From an uncultured Burkholderiales bacterium (GTDB lineage Bacteria; Pseudomonadota; Gammaproteobacteria; Burkholderiales; Burkholderiaceae_C): a stretch of DNA of 64,000 nt. A program made the position numbers and the translations under genes. The stretch lies in the NCBI GenBank assembly GCA_903932865.1, contig CAIZHQ010000026.1:264038-328037 (forward strand), in the 5' to 3' direction. The notes below the pieces were generated by a model, which did not search any database, was not told the DNA's origin, and saw only the letters and a program-made list of their open reading frames with translations. Below, piece after piece: positions 35,851 through 45,635 of the stretch (position 1 is its first letter; each line of letters opens with the position of its first letter).

Positions 35851-36837
35851 ATGAAAAACTTCAACCGCCGACAAATGGGTGCCTTGGCACTGGTCACCAC
35901 TTGGTGTATGGGGGCCGTCACATCGGCCTGGGCGCAAGAATGGGCGCCCACCAAGCCCGTGCGCATCATCGTGCCCATCACAGGCAGCACCAACGATGTG
36001 CTGGCGCGGCTTATCGCCCCCAAACTGCAAGAAGTTTTCGGGCAGCCATTTGTGGTGGAAAACAAGCCCGGCGCGGGCGGCAACATTGGCGCCGACATGG
36101 TGGCCAAAGCCGCACCTGACGGCCACACGTTGTTGATTGGCTACAACGGCCCATTGGCCATCAACGTGGGCCTGTTCGACAAAATGCCCTATGACCCGGT
36201 CAAGGATCTGGCGCCCATCACCTTGATGGTCAAGGCTCCGCAATACTTGGTGGTCAACCCGGCATCTGGCATCACCAGCGTGAAGGACTTTGTCGAGAAG
36301 ACCAAGGCCAACCCAGCGAAGTATTCGTATGGCTCGGTGGCTTTGGGCAGTGCCTCGCACCTGACCATGGAAATGTTCAAGTCGGCCGCTGGTTTTCACA
36401 TCACCCACATCCCCTACCGTGGCGCTGGACCTGCCGTCAGTGATTTGATCGGTGGCAATATCCAGGCGGGGTTTTTTGTGCCGGGCAATGTGCAGCAATT
36501 TGCCAAGGAAGGCCGCTTGAAATTGCTGGCCACCTCGGGCCTCAAGCGATTTGCCACCACGCCTGACATTCCCACCCTCAGCGAGTCGGGCTACCCCGAC
36601 TTTGAAGCCACCTCATGGATTGGTTTTCTCACCACCGGCGGCACGCCTGCGCCCATCATCGAGCGTTACAACCGCGAGATCGTGAAGATTGTGCGTTCAC
36701 CCGAAATCACCAAGCGCTTGCTGGACATGGAGTTTGAAATTGTGGCCACCACCCCTAACCAGTTCCGTGACTGGATTGGCGCGGAAATCAAGCGTTGGGG
36801 CAAAGTGATCAAAGACACCGGCACCAAAGCGGAGTGA
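35851..36837 (+). CDS. Bug/TctC family tripartite tricarboxylate transporter receptor
   Basis: A 328-residue periplasmic binding protein with signal peptide (cleavage near AWA-QE) and the Bug family landmarks PVRIIVPITGSTNDVLARLI, VVENKPGAGGNIGADMVAKAAPDGHTLL and HIPYRGAGPAVSDLIGG. These receptors are abundant in Burkholderiales and bind carboxylates and aromatic acids, often acting as sensors or delivering cargo to a membrane pair encoded elsewhere. No TctA/TctB genes are adjacent. It lies 29 bases behind the oxygenase gene with AGGAGAC at the start. Confidence 0.93.
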   Translation: MKNFNRRQMGALALVTTWCMGAVTSAWAQEWAPTKPVRIIVPITGSTNDVLARLIAPKLQEVFGQPFVVENKPGAGGNIGADMVAKAAPDGHTLLIGYNGPLAINVGLFDKMPYDPVKDLAPITLMVKAPQYLVVNPASGITSVKDFVEKTKANPAKYSYGSVALGSASHLTMEMFKSAAGFHITHIPYRGAGPAVSDLIGGNIQAGFFVPGNVQQFAKEGRLKLLATSGLKRFATTPDIPTLSESGYPDFEATSWIGFLTTGGTPAPIIERYNREIVKIVRSPEITKRLLDMEFEIVATTPNQFRDWIGAEIKRWGKVIKDTGTKAE

Positions 36838-36842
36838 AGCGC

Positions 36843-37622
36843 ATGGGCCAGCTGCGTTTGCAAGGCCAAGTGGCGTTGATCACTGGCGCGGGTTCGGGCA
36901 TTGGTGCGGCGACAGCGCACATCTTTTGTCAGGAAGGCGCTGCGGTCTATTTGGTGGATGCCGATGCGCAGGGCTTGGAACGCACGCGCCAGAACATTGT
37001 GCAAGCCAAGCCAGAGGCTCTTGTGCTGTGCGCCCAGGCCGATGTGAGCGATCCCGCGCTGGCGTTGCAAAACGTGGCGCGCTGCGTCCAAGAACTCGGA
37101 GGCCTGGACATTTTGGTCAACAACGCTGCGATGCGCAATTATTCGGCGGCAGCCCAAGCAACTGCGCTCGAATGGCATGCGATCGTGGGCGTCAACCTGG
37201 TGGGCATCACAAACTACTGCCATGCCGCACTGCCGCACATGCGCAGCGCCGGCCGCGGCAGCATCGTCAACGTGTCGTCTTGTTATGCCGTCAAAGGGCG
37301 CAAAGGCATGGCTTTGTACGACGCCACCAAGGCCGCACAGCTGGCTTTGACCCGATCGCTGGCGTGCGAAGAAGCGGTGCACGGTGTTCGCGTCAACGCG
37401 GTATGCCCCGGCTCAACGCTGACGGATTTTCATGTGGGACGCGCGCAAAAAATCGGCAAAAGCGTGGAGCAACTCAGGACCGAGCGCAAAGACAGTTCTT
37501 TGTTGGGTCGCTGGGCCACCCCTGAAGAAATCGCCTGGCCGATTTTGTGGATGGCTTCGTCAGAGGGCTCGTTCATCACCGGCAGCACCTTGGTGGTGGA
37601 CGGTGGCTTGCACATCGTTTGA
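36843..37622 (+). CDS. short-chain dehydrogenase/reductase
   Basis: A 259-residue classical SDR: cofactor motif TGAGSGIGAA (residues about 14-23), NNAA, catalytic serine in VNVSSCYA, YDATK (Tyr-x3-Lys) and the closing ITGSTLVVDGG. It would oxidise an alcohol or cis-diol with NAD(P). It begins 5 bases after the Bug gene stop, so it is in the same operon as the Rieske oxygenase and is a good candidate for the dehydrogenase acting on the hydroxylated product. Confidence 0.92.
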   Translation: MGQLRLQGQVALITGAGSGIGAATAHIFCQEGAAVYLVDADAQGLERTRQNIVQAKPEALVLCAQADVSDPALALQNVARCVQELGGLDILVNNAAMRNYSAAAQATALEWHAIVGVNLVGITNYCHAALPHMRSAGRGSIVNVSSCYAVKGRKGMALYDATKAAQLALTRSLACEEAVHGVRVNAVCPGSTLTDFHVGRAQKIGKSVEQLRTERKDSSLLGRWATPEEIAWPILWMASSEGSFITGSTLVVDGGLHIV

Positions 37623-37785
37623 TGCAGGTGGTGACCGGGTCGGGATTGGCTCATTCGAACTTTCTGTTTGTACGTCCTGAACGGAGCGCTTCATCAGACC
37701 AAGCTACATCCTCGAAACTCTGTGTCAATACCTTAGCAAGATCATTTTCGATGTACGTCCTCCTTGCATCCGCCACTCTAAAATT

Positions 37786-37813
37786 TTGCATTTTTTCTTC
37801 TTTTTGTTACATT
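37786..37813 (+). promoter_or_regulatory. possible promoter of the AT-rich island gene
   Basis: TTGCAT (37786-37791) and TACATT (37808-37813) with a 16-base spacer lie 56 bases upstream of the start at 37870. In such AT-rich DNA this could be chance. The rest of 37623-37869 shows no gene. Confidence 0.4.
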
Positions 37814-37869
37814 AGACATCTGAGCTGTGTAGATCATGAAAACAAATATCTCTGAGCAATTCAAACCAA

Positions 37870-38505
37870 ATGCTGAATATGATGAAATTTAAAATTCTTT
37901 TAACTTTTGTGGGTATGTTTGCGATTGGCTCTGTATATGCAAATACATATGTCTCACCCGCAATAAAAACAAGCTTTCACTTGAATTCTAATATTATTGG
38001 AAATTATGTTGTTGAAGTGACTTCAGTTGGCAGTGACAGGTATGAAACGCAAACCAAAAGGATAGATGGAAATACCACTGTTGAAACCAGATTATTTGGC
38101 ATTTTGACATTGGAAAAGTTATTGAATGAAAGTATTCTCAGTGGTGATGCCGTGAAGGCCTCGCAAATATTTCCGCTGGCGGTGGGAAAAAATGCTAGTT
38201 TCGTGACCCATGGGGCACGAAGTAATGGGTCGAGTTGGAGTAGAAATCACAAATGGGAAGTGATGAGATCCTATGAAAAACTAGTAGGTTCAGACCTACA
38301 GCAATTGTGGACGATTAAGGTTTTCGCCGAATCCCCAGGTTTTTTTAAATTCGAAGGTACTTGTGAATACTCTTTAAAATATGCAACCTGCTTGAAAATA
38401 GAAGGTGAAAGATTCATCAGAGGAAATGAAAGATCTACTGGAGCAGTAAGAAATTCCTTGGAAAAAATAGTAATCGATGGCGTTGAAACCCCCATTTCTC
38501 ATTAA
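37870..38505 (+). CDS. secreted hypothetical protein in AT-rich segment
   Basis: A 211-residue protein with a clear signal peptide (MMKFKILLTFVGMFAIGSVYA, cleavage near VYA-NT) and no family I recognise. The mature part is polar with two cysteines close together (EGTCEYSLKYATC), which could form a disulfide. Alternative ATGs at 37879 and 37882 would fit the signal peptide equally well. The base composition is far more AT-rich than in the flanking genes, a sign of transfer. Its stop codon directly abuts the stop of the convergent hydrolase gene. Confidence 0.75.
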   Translation: MLNMMKFKILLTFVGMFAIGSVYANTYVSPAIKTSFHLNSNIIGNYVVEVTSVGSDRYETQTKRIDGNTTVETRLFGILTLEKLLNESILSGDAVKASQIFPLAVGKNASFVTHGARSNGSSWSRNHKWEVMRSYEKLVGSDLQQLWTIKVFAESPGFFKFEGTCEYSLKYATCLKIEGERFIRGNERSTGAVRNSLEKIVIDGVETPISH

Positions 38506-39639
38506 CTATTTTGAATTTTCTGTAGACCATAGTTCATATAATCTAGCAGCTTCTGGATGCCAATTTTCACTTGTCGAAAATGCAACCATTATCTTGTCAT
38601 TCGAATGGTTCCATGCTATTTTTTGACCTCCATAACCGAGCGCCCAATAGGAATTTTTTGACCAACTGTTTTCTGTCCAAATTTGATATCCATAGCCATT
38701 GAACCATCTCGCAAATCTTTTCTCTTTGTTACTTATTTGAGTTTTTGTGGCTTCTTTAAGGTAGTTGCCCATGCAACTGTCTTCCTTGATTTTTTCACGA
38801 GACCATACGGCTAATCTGCCCCAGTCGTGGGCCATCATTCTTGCTCCATATGCTCCAAAAAATACTTTGTTTTTGTCTTCTGCCAATGACACTTTCCCAT
38901 TGATTCCTGCGTTTAGTAAAACATTTTCATATACAAAGTCTGAACCTTTCAGATTTGTTTTGTAATTTAAAAGGAATCCTAAAATTGCAGTATCTGAATT
39001 CTTATAATCAAATATTTCTCCGGGTTGAAAATTTTTAAAAATCCCTTTTCGTGGTTGCAAAATAGTTGATTTAACGGATGCCTCAATTATAGACTTTTCG
39101 TTGAAATGGTAATCATCTATAATATTTTGAAATATTTTGAAATTAGAGTCTGCATCTGCACTTGTTGTGCCTGATGCCATCATGAGTAAGTTTTTAACTG
39201 TGGCATTCTCTAGCCCAGTCTTGATAAAAATAGGGTTCGTATTGCCAAGTTTTTCATTTAAATCAATGATTTTTTTGCAAATTGCGGCACCAATCGCGAA
39301 TGAAGTTATTGTTTTGGTTACGCTATAACCATGAAGCATTGAATCATAAACGACGGGATCGTTGTATTTTTCAAACACAACATCACCGTTGTCAATAAGT
39401 AATATAACTTTTATCTCTTTGTTATTGGCCATGAGCTTTTCGGCATATGAAATTGAGGCGGACTCCTTATCCGATGGGTTTCTGCTTGCTAATTTGGTGT
39501 AAGCATCTCTTGACCCGTAAACACTTCCTTCTGACCAAAAGGATTCGTTAAGGAGTCTTCTATTGTCAATGCTGACTTGACCAAATAAATTTGGTGAGAA
39601 AGTAATGAGTGTGAATGATAAAAAAATAACTGTTTTCAT
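38506..39639 (-). CDS. secreted serine hydrolase, beta-lactamase class C/NylB-like
   Basis: A 377-residue exported protein (signal peptide ending near LFG-QV) of the beta-lactamase-related serine hydrolase family. The catalytic SxxK is Ser106-Val-Thr-Lys109 in HGYSVTKTITSF and the YxN motif is Tyr212-Lys-Asn214; WALGYGGQKIAW supplies the third glycine motif. Such enzymes include esterases, D-aminopeptidases and 6-aminohexanoate-dimer hydrolases; there is no reason to call it an antibiotic beta-lactamase. It is AT-rich, in contrast to its neighbours, and shares the probable island with the convergent secreted protein. Confidence 0.85.
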   Translation of the reverse strand: MKTVIFLSFTLITFSPNLFGQVSIDNRRLLNESFWSEGSVYGSRDAYTKLASRNPSDKESASISYAEKLMANNKEIKVILLIDNGDVVFEKYNDPVVYDSMLHGYSVTKTITSFAIGAAICKKIIDLNEKLGNTNPIFIKTGLENATVKNLLMMASGTTSADADSNFKIFQNIIDDYHFNEKSIIEASVKSTILQPRKGIFKNFQPGEIFDYKNSDTAILGFLLNYKTNLKGSDFVYENVLLNAGINGKVSLAEDKNKVFFGAYGARMMAHDWGRLAVWSREKIKEDSCMGNYLKEATKTQISNKEKRFARWFNGYGYQIWTENSWSKNSYWALGYGGQKIAWNHSNDKIMVAFSTSENWHPEAARLYELWSTENSK

Positions 39640-40093
39640 TTGATTTAATTATTAAAGAGTCAGTTCAAAAAAAGGACTTATCAAGAGTTAACTTCTATGC
39701 TGTTTGTCTTGGGTGCAAAGCCATTTGCAAAGTGGGGATTCAAATTGATCATGATTGTAATGATTTTGAGTAAATTCAATGAATAAACCGCAGATTAACT
39801 AAGGGCCTAGCAGACGGTTGAGTATAACTTTGATGCCTCGAAAACAGCTGCAATATGGATTGTCAAGACAGGTCTTCATGAAAAAACCGGATACGTCGGC
39901 AGTACGACTGATGATGATTTGCCGAACATCAGCACAATTACCACAGCAGCTTAGATTGCTTACGCGAGGATCCAACTTATATGCGGTTGACTTGTCTGAC
40001 CCTTACCGAGATCAGCGGGTACTGTCTGCGGATTGGCCGATGGCTTGAGGCTGCAGGCAGTGCCTGAATGGATTGGGGACGGATAATTCATGG
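39640..40093. other. intergenic region without a confident gene
   Basis: These 454 bases pass from AT-rich to normal composition. Short frames exist (for example 39818-40048), and a 45-codon stretch reads VEYNFDASKTAAIWIVKTG from about 39815, but none has a family match I recognise. They may be the decayed end of a gene at the island border. I see no tRNA, att-like repeat or integrase remnant. Confidence 0.5.
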
Positions 40094-40945
40094 ATGACTC
40101 CCAAAATCAAGCTTTATTTGGACCTGATTCGCTGGAACCGACCTGCTGGCTGGCTGTTGTTGTTGTGGCCAACTTTGTCGGCCTTGTGGGTGGCTGCTGG
40201 TGGCTTTCCAGGTTGGCATTTGGTGGCGGTGTTCACTCTGGGCACCATCCTCATGCGCAGCGCCGGTTGCTGCGTCAATGATGTGGCCGATCGCGAATTT
40301 GACAAGCATGTCCAACGCACGGCCTCACGCCCAGTGACCAGTGGGCGTCTGAGCGTCAAGGAGGCGCTGGGTTTGGGTGTGGCGCTGGCGCTGCTGGCTT
40401 TTGTGCTGGTGCTCAGCACCAACCGCGTAACCGTGGCCTGGTCGTTTGCCGCTCTGGCGGTGACCGTGGTTTATCCCTACGCCAAACGCTTTGTGTCCAT
40501 GCCACAGGCGGTGTTGGGGGTGGCCTTCAGTTTTGGGATTCCGATGGCTTTCGCCGCGGTCCAAAGCGAAGTGCCGCCACTGGCGTGGGGTTTGCTTTTG
40601 GGCAATTTGTTTTGGGTGCTGGCCTACGACACCGAATACGCGATGGTGGACCGCGATGACGATTTGAAGATCGGCATGAAAACCTCGGCCATCACCCTGG
40701 GCCAATGGGATGTGACCGCCATCGCGGGCTTCTATGCGGCCTTTTTGGCCTTGTGGGCGCTGCTGTTGGACGCGCCCGAACGCGGCGCTTGGCTTTGGGC
40801 GGGCTTGGCGGGTGCGGCCGCGCAGGCGATGTGGCATGTCTGGCTGATCAGGGACCGCAGCCGCGAGGGTTGCTTCAAGGCCTTCAGGCTGAACCACTGG
40901 CTGGGGTTCAGCGTGTTTGGGGGCCTGGTCTTGTCTTACACCTGA
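40094..40945 (+). CDS. ubiA: 4-hydroxybenzoate octaprenyltransferase
   Basis: UbiA attaches the polyprenyl tail to 4-hydroxybenzoate in ubiquinone synthesis at the inner membrane. The 283-residue protein has about nine helices and both aspartate-rich motifs, [12 protein letters not shown] and [19 protein letters not shown], which bind the Mg-prenyl diphosphate. I prefer ATG 40094 ([20 protein letters not shown]) to the TTG at 40073. The gene converges on proC and is the first normal-composition gene after the AT-rich segment. Confidence 0.94.
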   Translation: MTPKIKLYLDLIRWNRPAGWLLLLWPTLSALWVAAGGFPGWHLVAVFTLGTILMRSAGCCVNDVADREFDKHVQRTASRPVTSGRLSVKEALGLGVALALLAFVLVLSTNRVTVAWSFAALAVTVVYPYAKRFVSMPQAVLGVAFSFGIPMAFAAVQSEVPPLAWGLLLGNLFWVLAYDTEYAMVDRDDDLKIGMKTSAITLGQWDVTAIAGFYAAFLALWALLLDAPERGAWLWAGLAGAAAQAMWHVWLIRDRSREGCFKAFRLNHWLGFSVFGGLVLSYT

Positions 40946-40981
40946 TGTCCAGCGCCACTGGCAGGGATTGTTGACCCACGT

Positions 40982-41806
40982 TCAGGCCTTGCCAAATTCA
41001 TCACCCAATTCGCGGGCGCGTCGCTCAGCCGCCTGCATGGCGCTCTTAAAAGCTGGCTTGATGCCGGCAGCTTCCATCGCGCTGATGGCTGCATAGGTGG
41101 TGCCGCCTTTCGAGGTGACCCGCTGGCGCAGCACCTCGGGCGATTCGTTGGATGCCGCAGCCAGGGAAGACGCACCCGAAAACGTGGCCACCGCCAGTTG
41201 ATAGGCCTGTTCGGCACTCAGGCCCATGCCCACGCCCGCTTCGGTCATGGCTTCGAGGAAGAAAAACACATAGGCAGGGCCAGAGCCCGACAAGGCGGTC
41301 ACCGCGTCCAGCAAAGACTCCTGCTGCACCCACAGGTATTGCCCGGTCGTGCCAATGACTTGCGCCACCAGTTGCTGGTCGGTCGAAGTGACCGATGGGC
41401 AGGCAAACAAGCCGGTAATGCCCTGGCCCACCAGTGCCGGGGTGTTGGGCATGCAGCGCACCACCCGATCTGAGCCGACCCAGCGGGAAATGCTGTCGGT
41501 GCGGATGCCCGCCGCCACCGACAGGTGCAGCGCGCCTCGGGTGTAGGGCATGACCGGGGCGGCGGCTTCGCTGAAGATTTGTGGCTTGACGGCCCAGACC
41601 ACCAAGTCAGCCCGCGCCAAGTCAGGGCCTGCGGCGGGCAGTGCGGTGATGCCAAAGTCCTTGAGCAATTTGTCGGCGGCATCGGCAAAGGGTTCAACCA
41701 CGGTGAATTGATCGGGCCGCATGCCTTGACGGATCAGGCCACCCATGATGGCGCTGGCCATGTTGCCGCCGCCGACAAAGGCCATGTGTTGCGCAAAAGA
41801 AGTCAT
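40982..41806 (-). CDS. proC: pyrroline-5-carboxylate reductase
   Basis: ProC reduces 1-pyrroline-5-carboxylate to proline with NAD(P)H. The 274-residue protein has the N-terminal Rossmann start [18 protein letters not shown], then [23 protein letters not shown] and the C-terminal dimer signature [22 protein letters not shown]. It is divergent from glpK, with 88 bases between the start codons. Confidence 0.96.
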   Translation of the reverse strand: MTSFAQHMAFVGGGNMASAIMGGLIRQGMRPDQFTVVEPFADAADKLLKDFGITALPAAGPDLARADLVVWAVKPQIFSEAAAPVMPYTRGALHLSVAAGIRTDSISRWVGSDRVVRCMPNTPALVGQGITGLFACPSVTSTDQQLVAQVIGTTGQYLWVQQESLLDAVTALSGSGPAYVFFFLEAMTEAGVGMGLSAEQAYQLAVATFSGASSLAAASNESPEVLRQRVTSKGGTTYAAISAMEAAGIKPAFKSAMQAAERRARELGDEFGKA

Positions 41807-41894
41807 GGTGTCAGTCTCTCAGGTGTCTTGGTTGAAAGGTCAATCGGAGAATTGTCGCTGTTTGTTCAAGCGGCTTTGCGCTAACCTTCAGTGC

Positions 41895-43397
41895 ATGGAT
41901 TACATGCTTTCAATTGACCAAGGCACCACCAGCTCACGGGCTGTGGTGTTTGACCATGGTGGCCGGGTGGTGGCCATGGCACAGCGCGAATTCACCCAGT
42001 ATTTCCCGCAACCGGGGTGGGTTGAGCACGATGCCAACGAAATCTGGCAAACCCAGTTGGCTGTCCTGCGCGAGGTGCTGGTGCATGCGGGCATCACGGC
42101 CCGCCAGGTGCGTGCCCTGGGCATCACCAACCAGCGTGAAACCACCGTGCTGTGGGATCGCCAAACGGGTGAGCCCGTGGCCCCGGCCATCGTCTGGCAG
42201 GACCGGCGCACCACCGGGTTTTGCGAGGCGCTGCGCTCAGCAGGCCACGCCCCGGGTATCGCTGCCAAAACCGGCTTGATACTGGATTCTTATTTTTCGG
42301 GCACCAAGCTGGCGTGGTTGCTGGACCATGTTCCGGGGGCCCGATTGCGGGCCGAGCGGGGCGAATTGGCCTTTGGCACCGTGGACAGCTGGTTGCTGTG
42401 GCAGTTGACGGGTGGACGGGTGCACGCCACAGAACCCAGCAATGCCTCTCGTACGCTGCTTTTCAACCTGAAAACCGGCACCTGGGACGAGGACATGCTG
42501 GCGCTGTTGAACATTCCGCAAGCTGTTTTGCCACAGATATTGCCCTCATGCGGCCAGGTGGCCTTGACCGATACCCAATGCTTGGGGGTCAGTGTGCCCA
42601 TTGCGGGCTGGGCGGGAGACCAGCAAGCGGCCTTGTTTGGTCAGGCCTGCTTTGCGCCCGGTATGGCCAAAAATACTTATGGCACGGGCTGCTTCATGCT
42701 GATGAACACGGGCGATCAGCCTGTGGCCAGTCAACACCAATTGCTCAGCACCGTGGCCTGGCAAGGTCCAGGCACTGCGATGCGGCCCTTGGCCTACGCT
42801 TTAGAAGGTTCGGTGTTCATGGCTGGGGCCACGGTGCAGTGGTTGCGCGACGGATTGCAGATCATTGACAGCGCGGCCCAGATTGAAGCCCTGGCTGCGA
42901 GCGTGCAGGACACGGGAGATGTCTTTTTGGTCCCCGCTTTTGTCGGATTGGGCGCCCCCGATTGGGATGGCCAGGCCCGAGGCGCCTTGGTGGGCATGAC
43001 CCGGGGGACGGGGCGGGCGCACATTGCCAGAGCTGCTTTGGAGGCCATTGCCTTGCAAACGGCCGATGTCTTTCTTGCCATGAGTGCTGACAGCGGATTG
43101 GCGCTGACCGAGCTGAGGGTGGATGGCGGTGCCAGCAAAAACGACTTGCTGATGCAAATCCAGGCGAATGTGCTGGGTGTGCCAGTGGTGCGCAGCCGAA
43201 TCAGTGAAACCACAGCGCTTGGGGCGGCCTATCTGGCGGGGCTGGCCACAGGCTATTGGTCGGGAGCAGACGAACTGTCGGCGCAATGGCAAGAGGAGAA
43301 GCGTTTCTTGCCGCAATGGCAGGAATCTCAAAGAAGGGGCCATACGCAGCGTTGGCGAGAAGCCGTGGCTCGCTCACGCTCGTGGGCTCAAAACTGA
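41895..43397 (+). CDS. glpK: glycerol kinase
   Basis: GlpK phosphorylates glycerol to glycerol-3-phosphate with ATP. From ATG 41895 the protein has 500 residues, the usual length. It shows [15 protein letters not shown] (phosphate 1 loop), [34 protein letters not shown] and the C-terminal [23 protein letters not shown] 41904 is an alternative; longer upstream frames would run through the proC promoter region. No glpF or glpD is adjacent. The ribosomal spc operon begins 256 bases downstream with its own promoter. Confidence 0.95.
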   Translation: MDYMLSIDQGTTSSRAVVFDHGGRVVAMAQREFTQYFPQPGWVEHDANEIWQTQLAVLREVLVHAGITARQVRALGITNQRETTVLWDRQTGEPVAPAIVWQDRRTTGFCEALRSAGHAPGIAAKTGLILDSYFSGTKLAWLLDHVPGARLRAERGELAFGTVDSWLLWQLTGGRVHATEPSNASRTLLFNLKTGTWDEDMLALLNIPQAVLPQILPSCGQVALTDTQCLGVSVPIAGWAGDQQAALFGQACFAPGMAKNTYGTGCFMLMNTGDQPVASQHQLLSTVAWQGPGTAMRPLAYALEGSVFMAGATVQWLRDGLQIIDSAAQIEALAASVQDTGDVFLVPAFVGLGAPDWDGQARGALVGMTRGTGRAHIARAALEAIALQTADVFLAMSADSGLALTELRVDGGASKNDLLMQIQANVLGVPVVRSRISETTALGAAYLAGLATGYWSGADELSAQWQEEKRFLPQWQESQRRGHTQRWREAVARSRSWAQN

Positions 43398-43478
43398 AGC
43401 ATGAGGGGTCTGCAAGGCACAGCTTGGCGGTCCAACGCCAAAACGCGGGCATGGAAGCAAGAAAATTTCGGAAACATG

Positions 43479-43506
43479 TTGCACACGACCTTTTTTCTGG
43501 CATAAT
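43479..43506 (+). promoter_or_regulatory. promoter of the spc ribosomal operon
   Basis: TTGCAC (43479-43484), a 16-base spacer and CATAAT (43501-43506, preceded by TGG) form a good sigma-70 promoter about 150 bases upstream of rplN, the first gene of the run. It fits the observation that the S10 operon genes are not directly upstream. Confidence 0.72.
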
Positions 43507-43515
43507 CATGGGCTT

Positions 43516-43531
43516 CGCCTTGCAAAAGGCG
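43516..43531 (+). promoter_or_regulatory. GNRA-capped hairpin in the rplN leader
   Basis: CGCCTT-GCAA-AAGGCG is a perfect 6-base-pair stem with a GCAA tetraloop right after the predicted transcription start. It could be a leader structure for autoregulation or mRNA stability. The remaining 120 bases of leader show no open frame of interest. Confidence 0.4.
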
Positions 43532-43653
43532 TAGTTATCTGCCCAAACAGAAGCTCAGCAAGTGGTTTGCCGAGTGTATGACGGGTCCAAGACTGATTCC
43601 TGTAGGTTGGCTTTTCGGCTAGCTTGCAAGGAATACAAGTTGGGAACAAAGAA

Positions 43654-44022
43654 ATGATCCAGACAGAATCTCGGTTGGATGTGGCCGACAACACCGGCGC
43701 CAAGTCCGTGCTGTGCATCAAGGTGCTCGGCGGGTCTAAGCGTCGCTATGCAAGTGTTGGCGACATCATCAAAGTGAGCATCAAAGAAGCCGCCCCGCGT
43801 GGTCGCGTCAAAAAAGGCGAGATCTACAGTGCTGTGGTGGTTCGCACGGCCAAGGGCATCCGCCGTGGCGATGGCTCCCTCATCAAATTCGATGGCAACG
43901 CAGCCGTGTTGCTGAACGCCAAGTTGGAGCCTATTGGCACCCGCATCTTCGGCCCGGTCACGCGTGAACTGCGTACCGAGAAGTTCATGAAGATCGTGTC
44001 ATTGGCTCCTGAAGTACTGTAA
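43654..44022 (+). CDS. rplN: 50S ribosomal protein L14
   Basis: L14 binds 23S rRNA at the subunit interface near the GTPase-factor site. The 122-residue protein begins [27 protein letters not shown] and contains [18 protein letters not shown], both diagnostic, at the exact E. coli length. The start ATG 43654 is preceded by GGGAACAAAGAA. It is the first gene of the spc series here; rpmC and rpsQ, its usual upstream neighbours, are not in the preceding sequence. Confidence 0.97.
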   Translation: MIQTESRLDVADNTGAKSVLCIKVLGGSKRRYASVGDIIKVSIKEAAPRGRVKKGEIYSAVVVRTAKGIRRGDGSLIKFDGNAAVLLNAKLEPIGTRIFGPVTRELRTEKFMKIVSLAPEVL

Positions 44023-44031
44023 GGACGCGCC

Positions 44032-44352
44032 ATGAACAAGATTCGCACAGGCGATGAAATCATCGTCATCACAGGTCGGGACAAGGGCAAGCGCGGCAAA
44101 GTGACTGCCCGCGCAACCGATTCCCATGTGTTGATCGACGGTATCAACATCGTTAAAAAGCACGCCAAGCCAAACCCCATGAAGGGCACAACTGGCGGCA
44201 TCATCGAAAAGGCCATGCCGATTCACCAATCCAATGTGGCCATTTTCAATGCCGCAACGGGCAAGGCAGATCGAGTGGGCATCAAACTGCAGGCTGACGG
44301 CAAACGCGTTCGTGTTTACAAGTCCAGCGGCGAAGAAATCAAGGTGGCATGA
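44032..44352 (+). CDS. rplX: 50S ribosomal protein L24
   Basis: L24 is an early assembly protein of the large subunit, bound at the 5' end of 23S rRNA near the exit tunnel. The 106-residue protein has the KOW motif at its start ([24 protein letters not shown]) and [14 protein letters not shown] [15 protein letters not shown] in the middle. It follows rplN by 9 bases and overlaps rplE by 4 bases (ATGA). Confidence 0.97.
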   Translation: MNKIRTGDEIIVITGRDKGKRGKVTARATDSHVLIDGINIVKKHAKPNPMKGTTGGIIEKAMPIHQSNVAIFNAATGKADRVGIKLQADGKRVRVYKSSGEEIKVA

Positions 44353-44894
44353 GCATGGCACGTTTGCAACAACTCTTCCGCGAAAAAATCGCAGCTGACT
44401 TGACGGCCAAATTTGGCTACAAGTCGCCCATGCAGGTTCCTCGCATCACCAAGATCACCTTGAACATGGGTGTGTCTGAAGCGGTCGCTGACAAGAAAGT
44501 CATGGACCATGCGGTGAGCGACTTGACCAAGATTGCTGGCCAAAAGCCTGTGGTCACCAAGGCCAAGAAAGCCATCGCTGGTTTCAAGATCCGTGAACAA
44601 CAAGCCATTGGCTGCATGGTCACATTGCGTGGCGTTCAGATGTATGAATTCCTGGACCGTTTCGTGACCGTGGCTCTGCCACGAGTGCGTGACTTCCGCG
44701 GTATTTCTGGTCGGGCGTTTGATGGTCGTGGTAACTACAACATCGGCGTCAAAGAACAGATCATTTTCCCTGAGATTGAGTACGACAAGGTCGATGCCTT
44801 GCGCGGTCTCAACATCAGCATCACCACCACGGCCAAGTCTGACGAAGAGTGCAAAGCACTTTTGACAGCTTTCCGCTTCCCCTTCAAGAACTGA
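44349..44894 (+). CDS. rplE: 50S ribosomal protein L5
   Basis: L5 binds 5S rRNA and contacts the P-site tRNA. The 181-residue protein has [36 protein letters not shown] and the [21 protein letters not shown] stretch typical of bacterial L5. ATG 44349 overlaps the rplX stop; a second ATG two codons later (MARL) may be the true start. Confidence 0.97.
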   Translation: MSMARLQQLFREKIAADLTAKFGYKSPMQVPRITKITLNMGVSEAVADKKVMDHAVSDLTKIAGQKPVVTKAKKAIAGFKIREQQAIGCMVTLRGVQMYEFLDRFVTVALPRVRDFRGISGRAFDGRGNYNIGVKEQIIFPEIEYDKVDALRGLNISITTTAKSDEECKALLTAFRFPFKN

Positions 44895-44902
44895 GGTGTC
44901 AC

Positions 44903-45208
44903 GTGGCTAAAGTAGCTTTGATCGAGCGCGAGCTCAAGCGTGAAAAATTGGCAGCCAAGTACGCAAAGAAATATGCGGAATTCAAAGCCATCGCCAACGA
45001 TTTCAAGCGCAGCGATGAAGAGCGTGCAGCTGCCCGTCTGGGTCTGCAAAAGCTCCCGCGCAACGCCAATCCGACCCGCCAACGCAACCGCTGTGAAATC
45101 ACCGGTCGCCCACGTGGTACGTTCCGTCAATTTGGTCTGGGTCGCGCCAAGATCCGTGAAATGGCCTTCGCCGGCCATATCCCGGGCGTGACCAAGGCCA
45201 GCTGGTAA
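44903..45208 (+). CDS. rpsN: 30S ribosomal protein S14 (zinc-free form)
   Basis: S14 sits in the head of the small subunit. The 101-residue protein begins at GTG 44903 ([20 protein letters not shown]) and ends [22 protein letters not shown]...GVTKASW. It is the long form without the two CxxC zinc pairs of the short form, so no zinc is needed. The usual 101-residue length supports the GTG start. It lies 8 bases after rplE. Confidence 0.96.
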   Translation: MAKVALIERELKREKLAAKYAKKYAEFKAIANDFKRSDEERAAARLGLQKLPRNANPTRQRNRCEITGRPRGTFRQFGLGRAKIREMAFAGHIPGVTKASW

Positions 45209-45226
45209 TCGGCAGGAGATAACAAC

Positions 45227-45622
45227 ATGAGCATGAGTGATCCTATTGCCGATCTGTTGACCCGCATCCGCAACGCACAAATGGTGGCAAAAGCCGCCGT
45301 GATGGTGCCTTCTTCCAAAGTGAAGGTGGCCATTGCTCAAGTGCTGAAAGATGAAGGCTACATTGATGGCTTCCAAGTCAAAACCGAAGATGGCAAAGCC
45401 ACCCTCGAAATCGCCCTGAAGTACTACGCTGGCCGTCCGGTTATCGAACGTATTGAGCGCGTGAGCCGCCCTGGCCTGCGTGTTTATAAAGGCCGTGATG
45501 CTATACCCCAGGTCCAAAACGGTTTGGGCGTGGCCATCGTCACCACCCCTCAAGGCGTGATGACCGACCGCAAAGCGCGTGCAGCCGGTGTCGGCGGCGA
45601 AGTGCTGTGCTACGTCGCTTAA
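45227..45622 (+). CDS. rpsH: 30S ribosomal protein S8
   Basis: S8 binds the central domain of 16S rRNA and, in E. coli, represses the spc operon by binding its mRNA near rplE. The 131-residue protein starts [20 protein letters not shown] and closes with [18 protein letters not shown] [33 protein letters not shown] precedes the ATG; a second ATG six bases later is possible. Confidence 0.97.
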   Translation: MSMSDPIADLLTRIRNAQMVAKAAVMVPSSKVKVAIAQVLKDEGYIDGFQVKTEDGKATLEIALKYYAGRPVIERIERVSRPGLRVYKGRDAIPQVQNGLGVAIVTTPQGVMTDRKARAAGVGGEVLCYVA

Positions 45623-45635
45623 AGGGAGAAAAAGA

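Noticed and set aside
38506..39639. Antibiotic-resistance beta-lactamase
   Set aside because: The SxxK and YxN motifs only place it in the wider serine hydrolase superfamily; overall it looks like an esterase/NylB-type protein, and the usual class A/C/D resistance signatures are missing.
39818..40048. 76-codon open frame before ubiA
   Set aside because: No recognisable family, poor ribosome site and location at the edge of the AT-rich segment; not supported as a gene.
40073..40093. Longer ubiA reading frame from TTG 40073
   Set aside because: The extra seven residues have no counterpart in the family and ATG 40094 gives the expected N-terminus.
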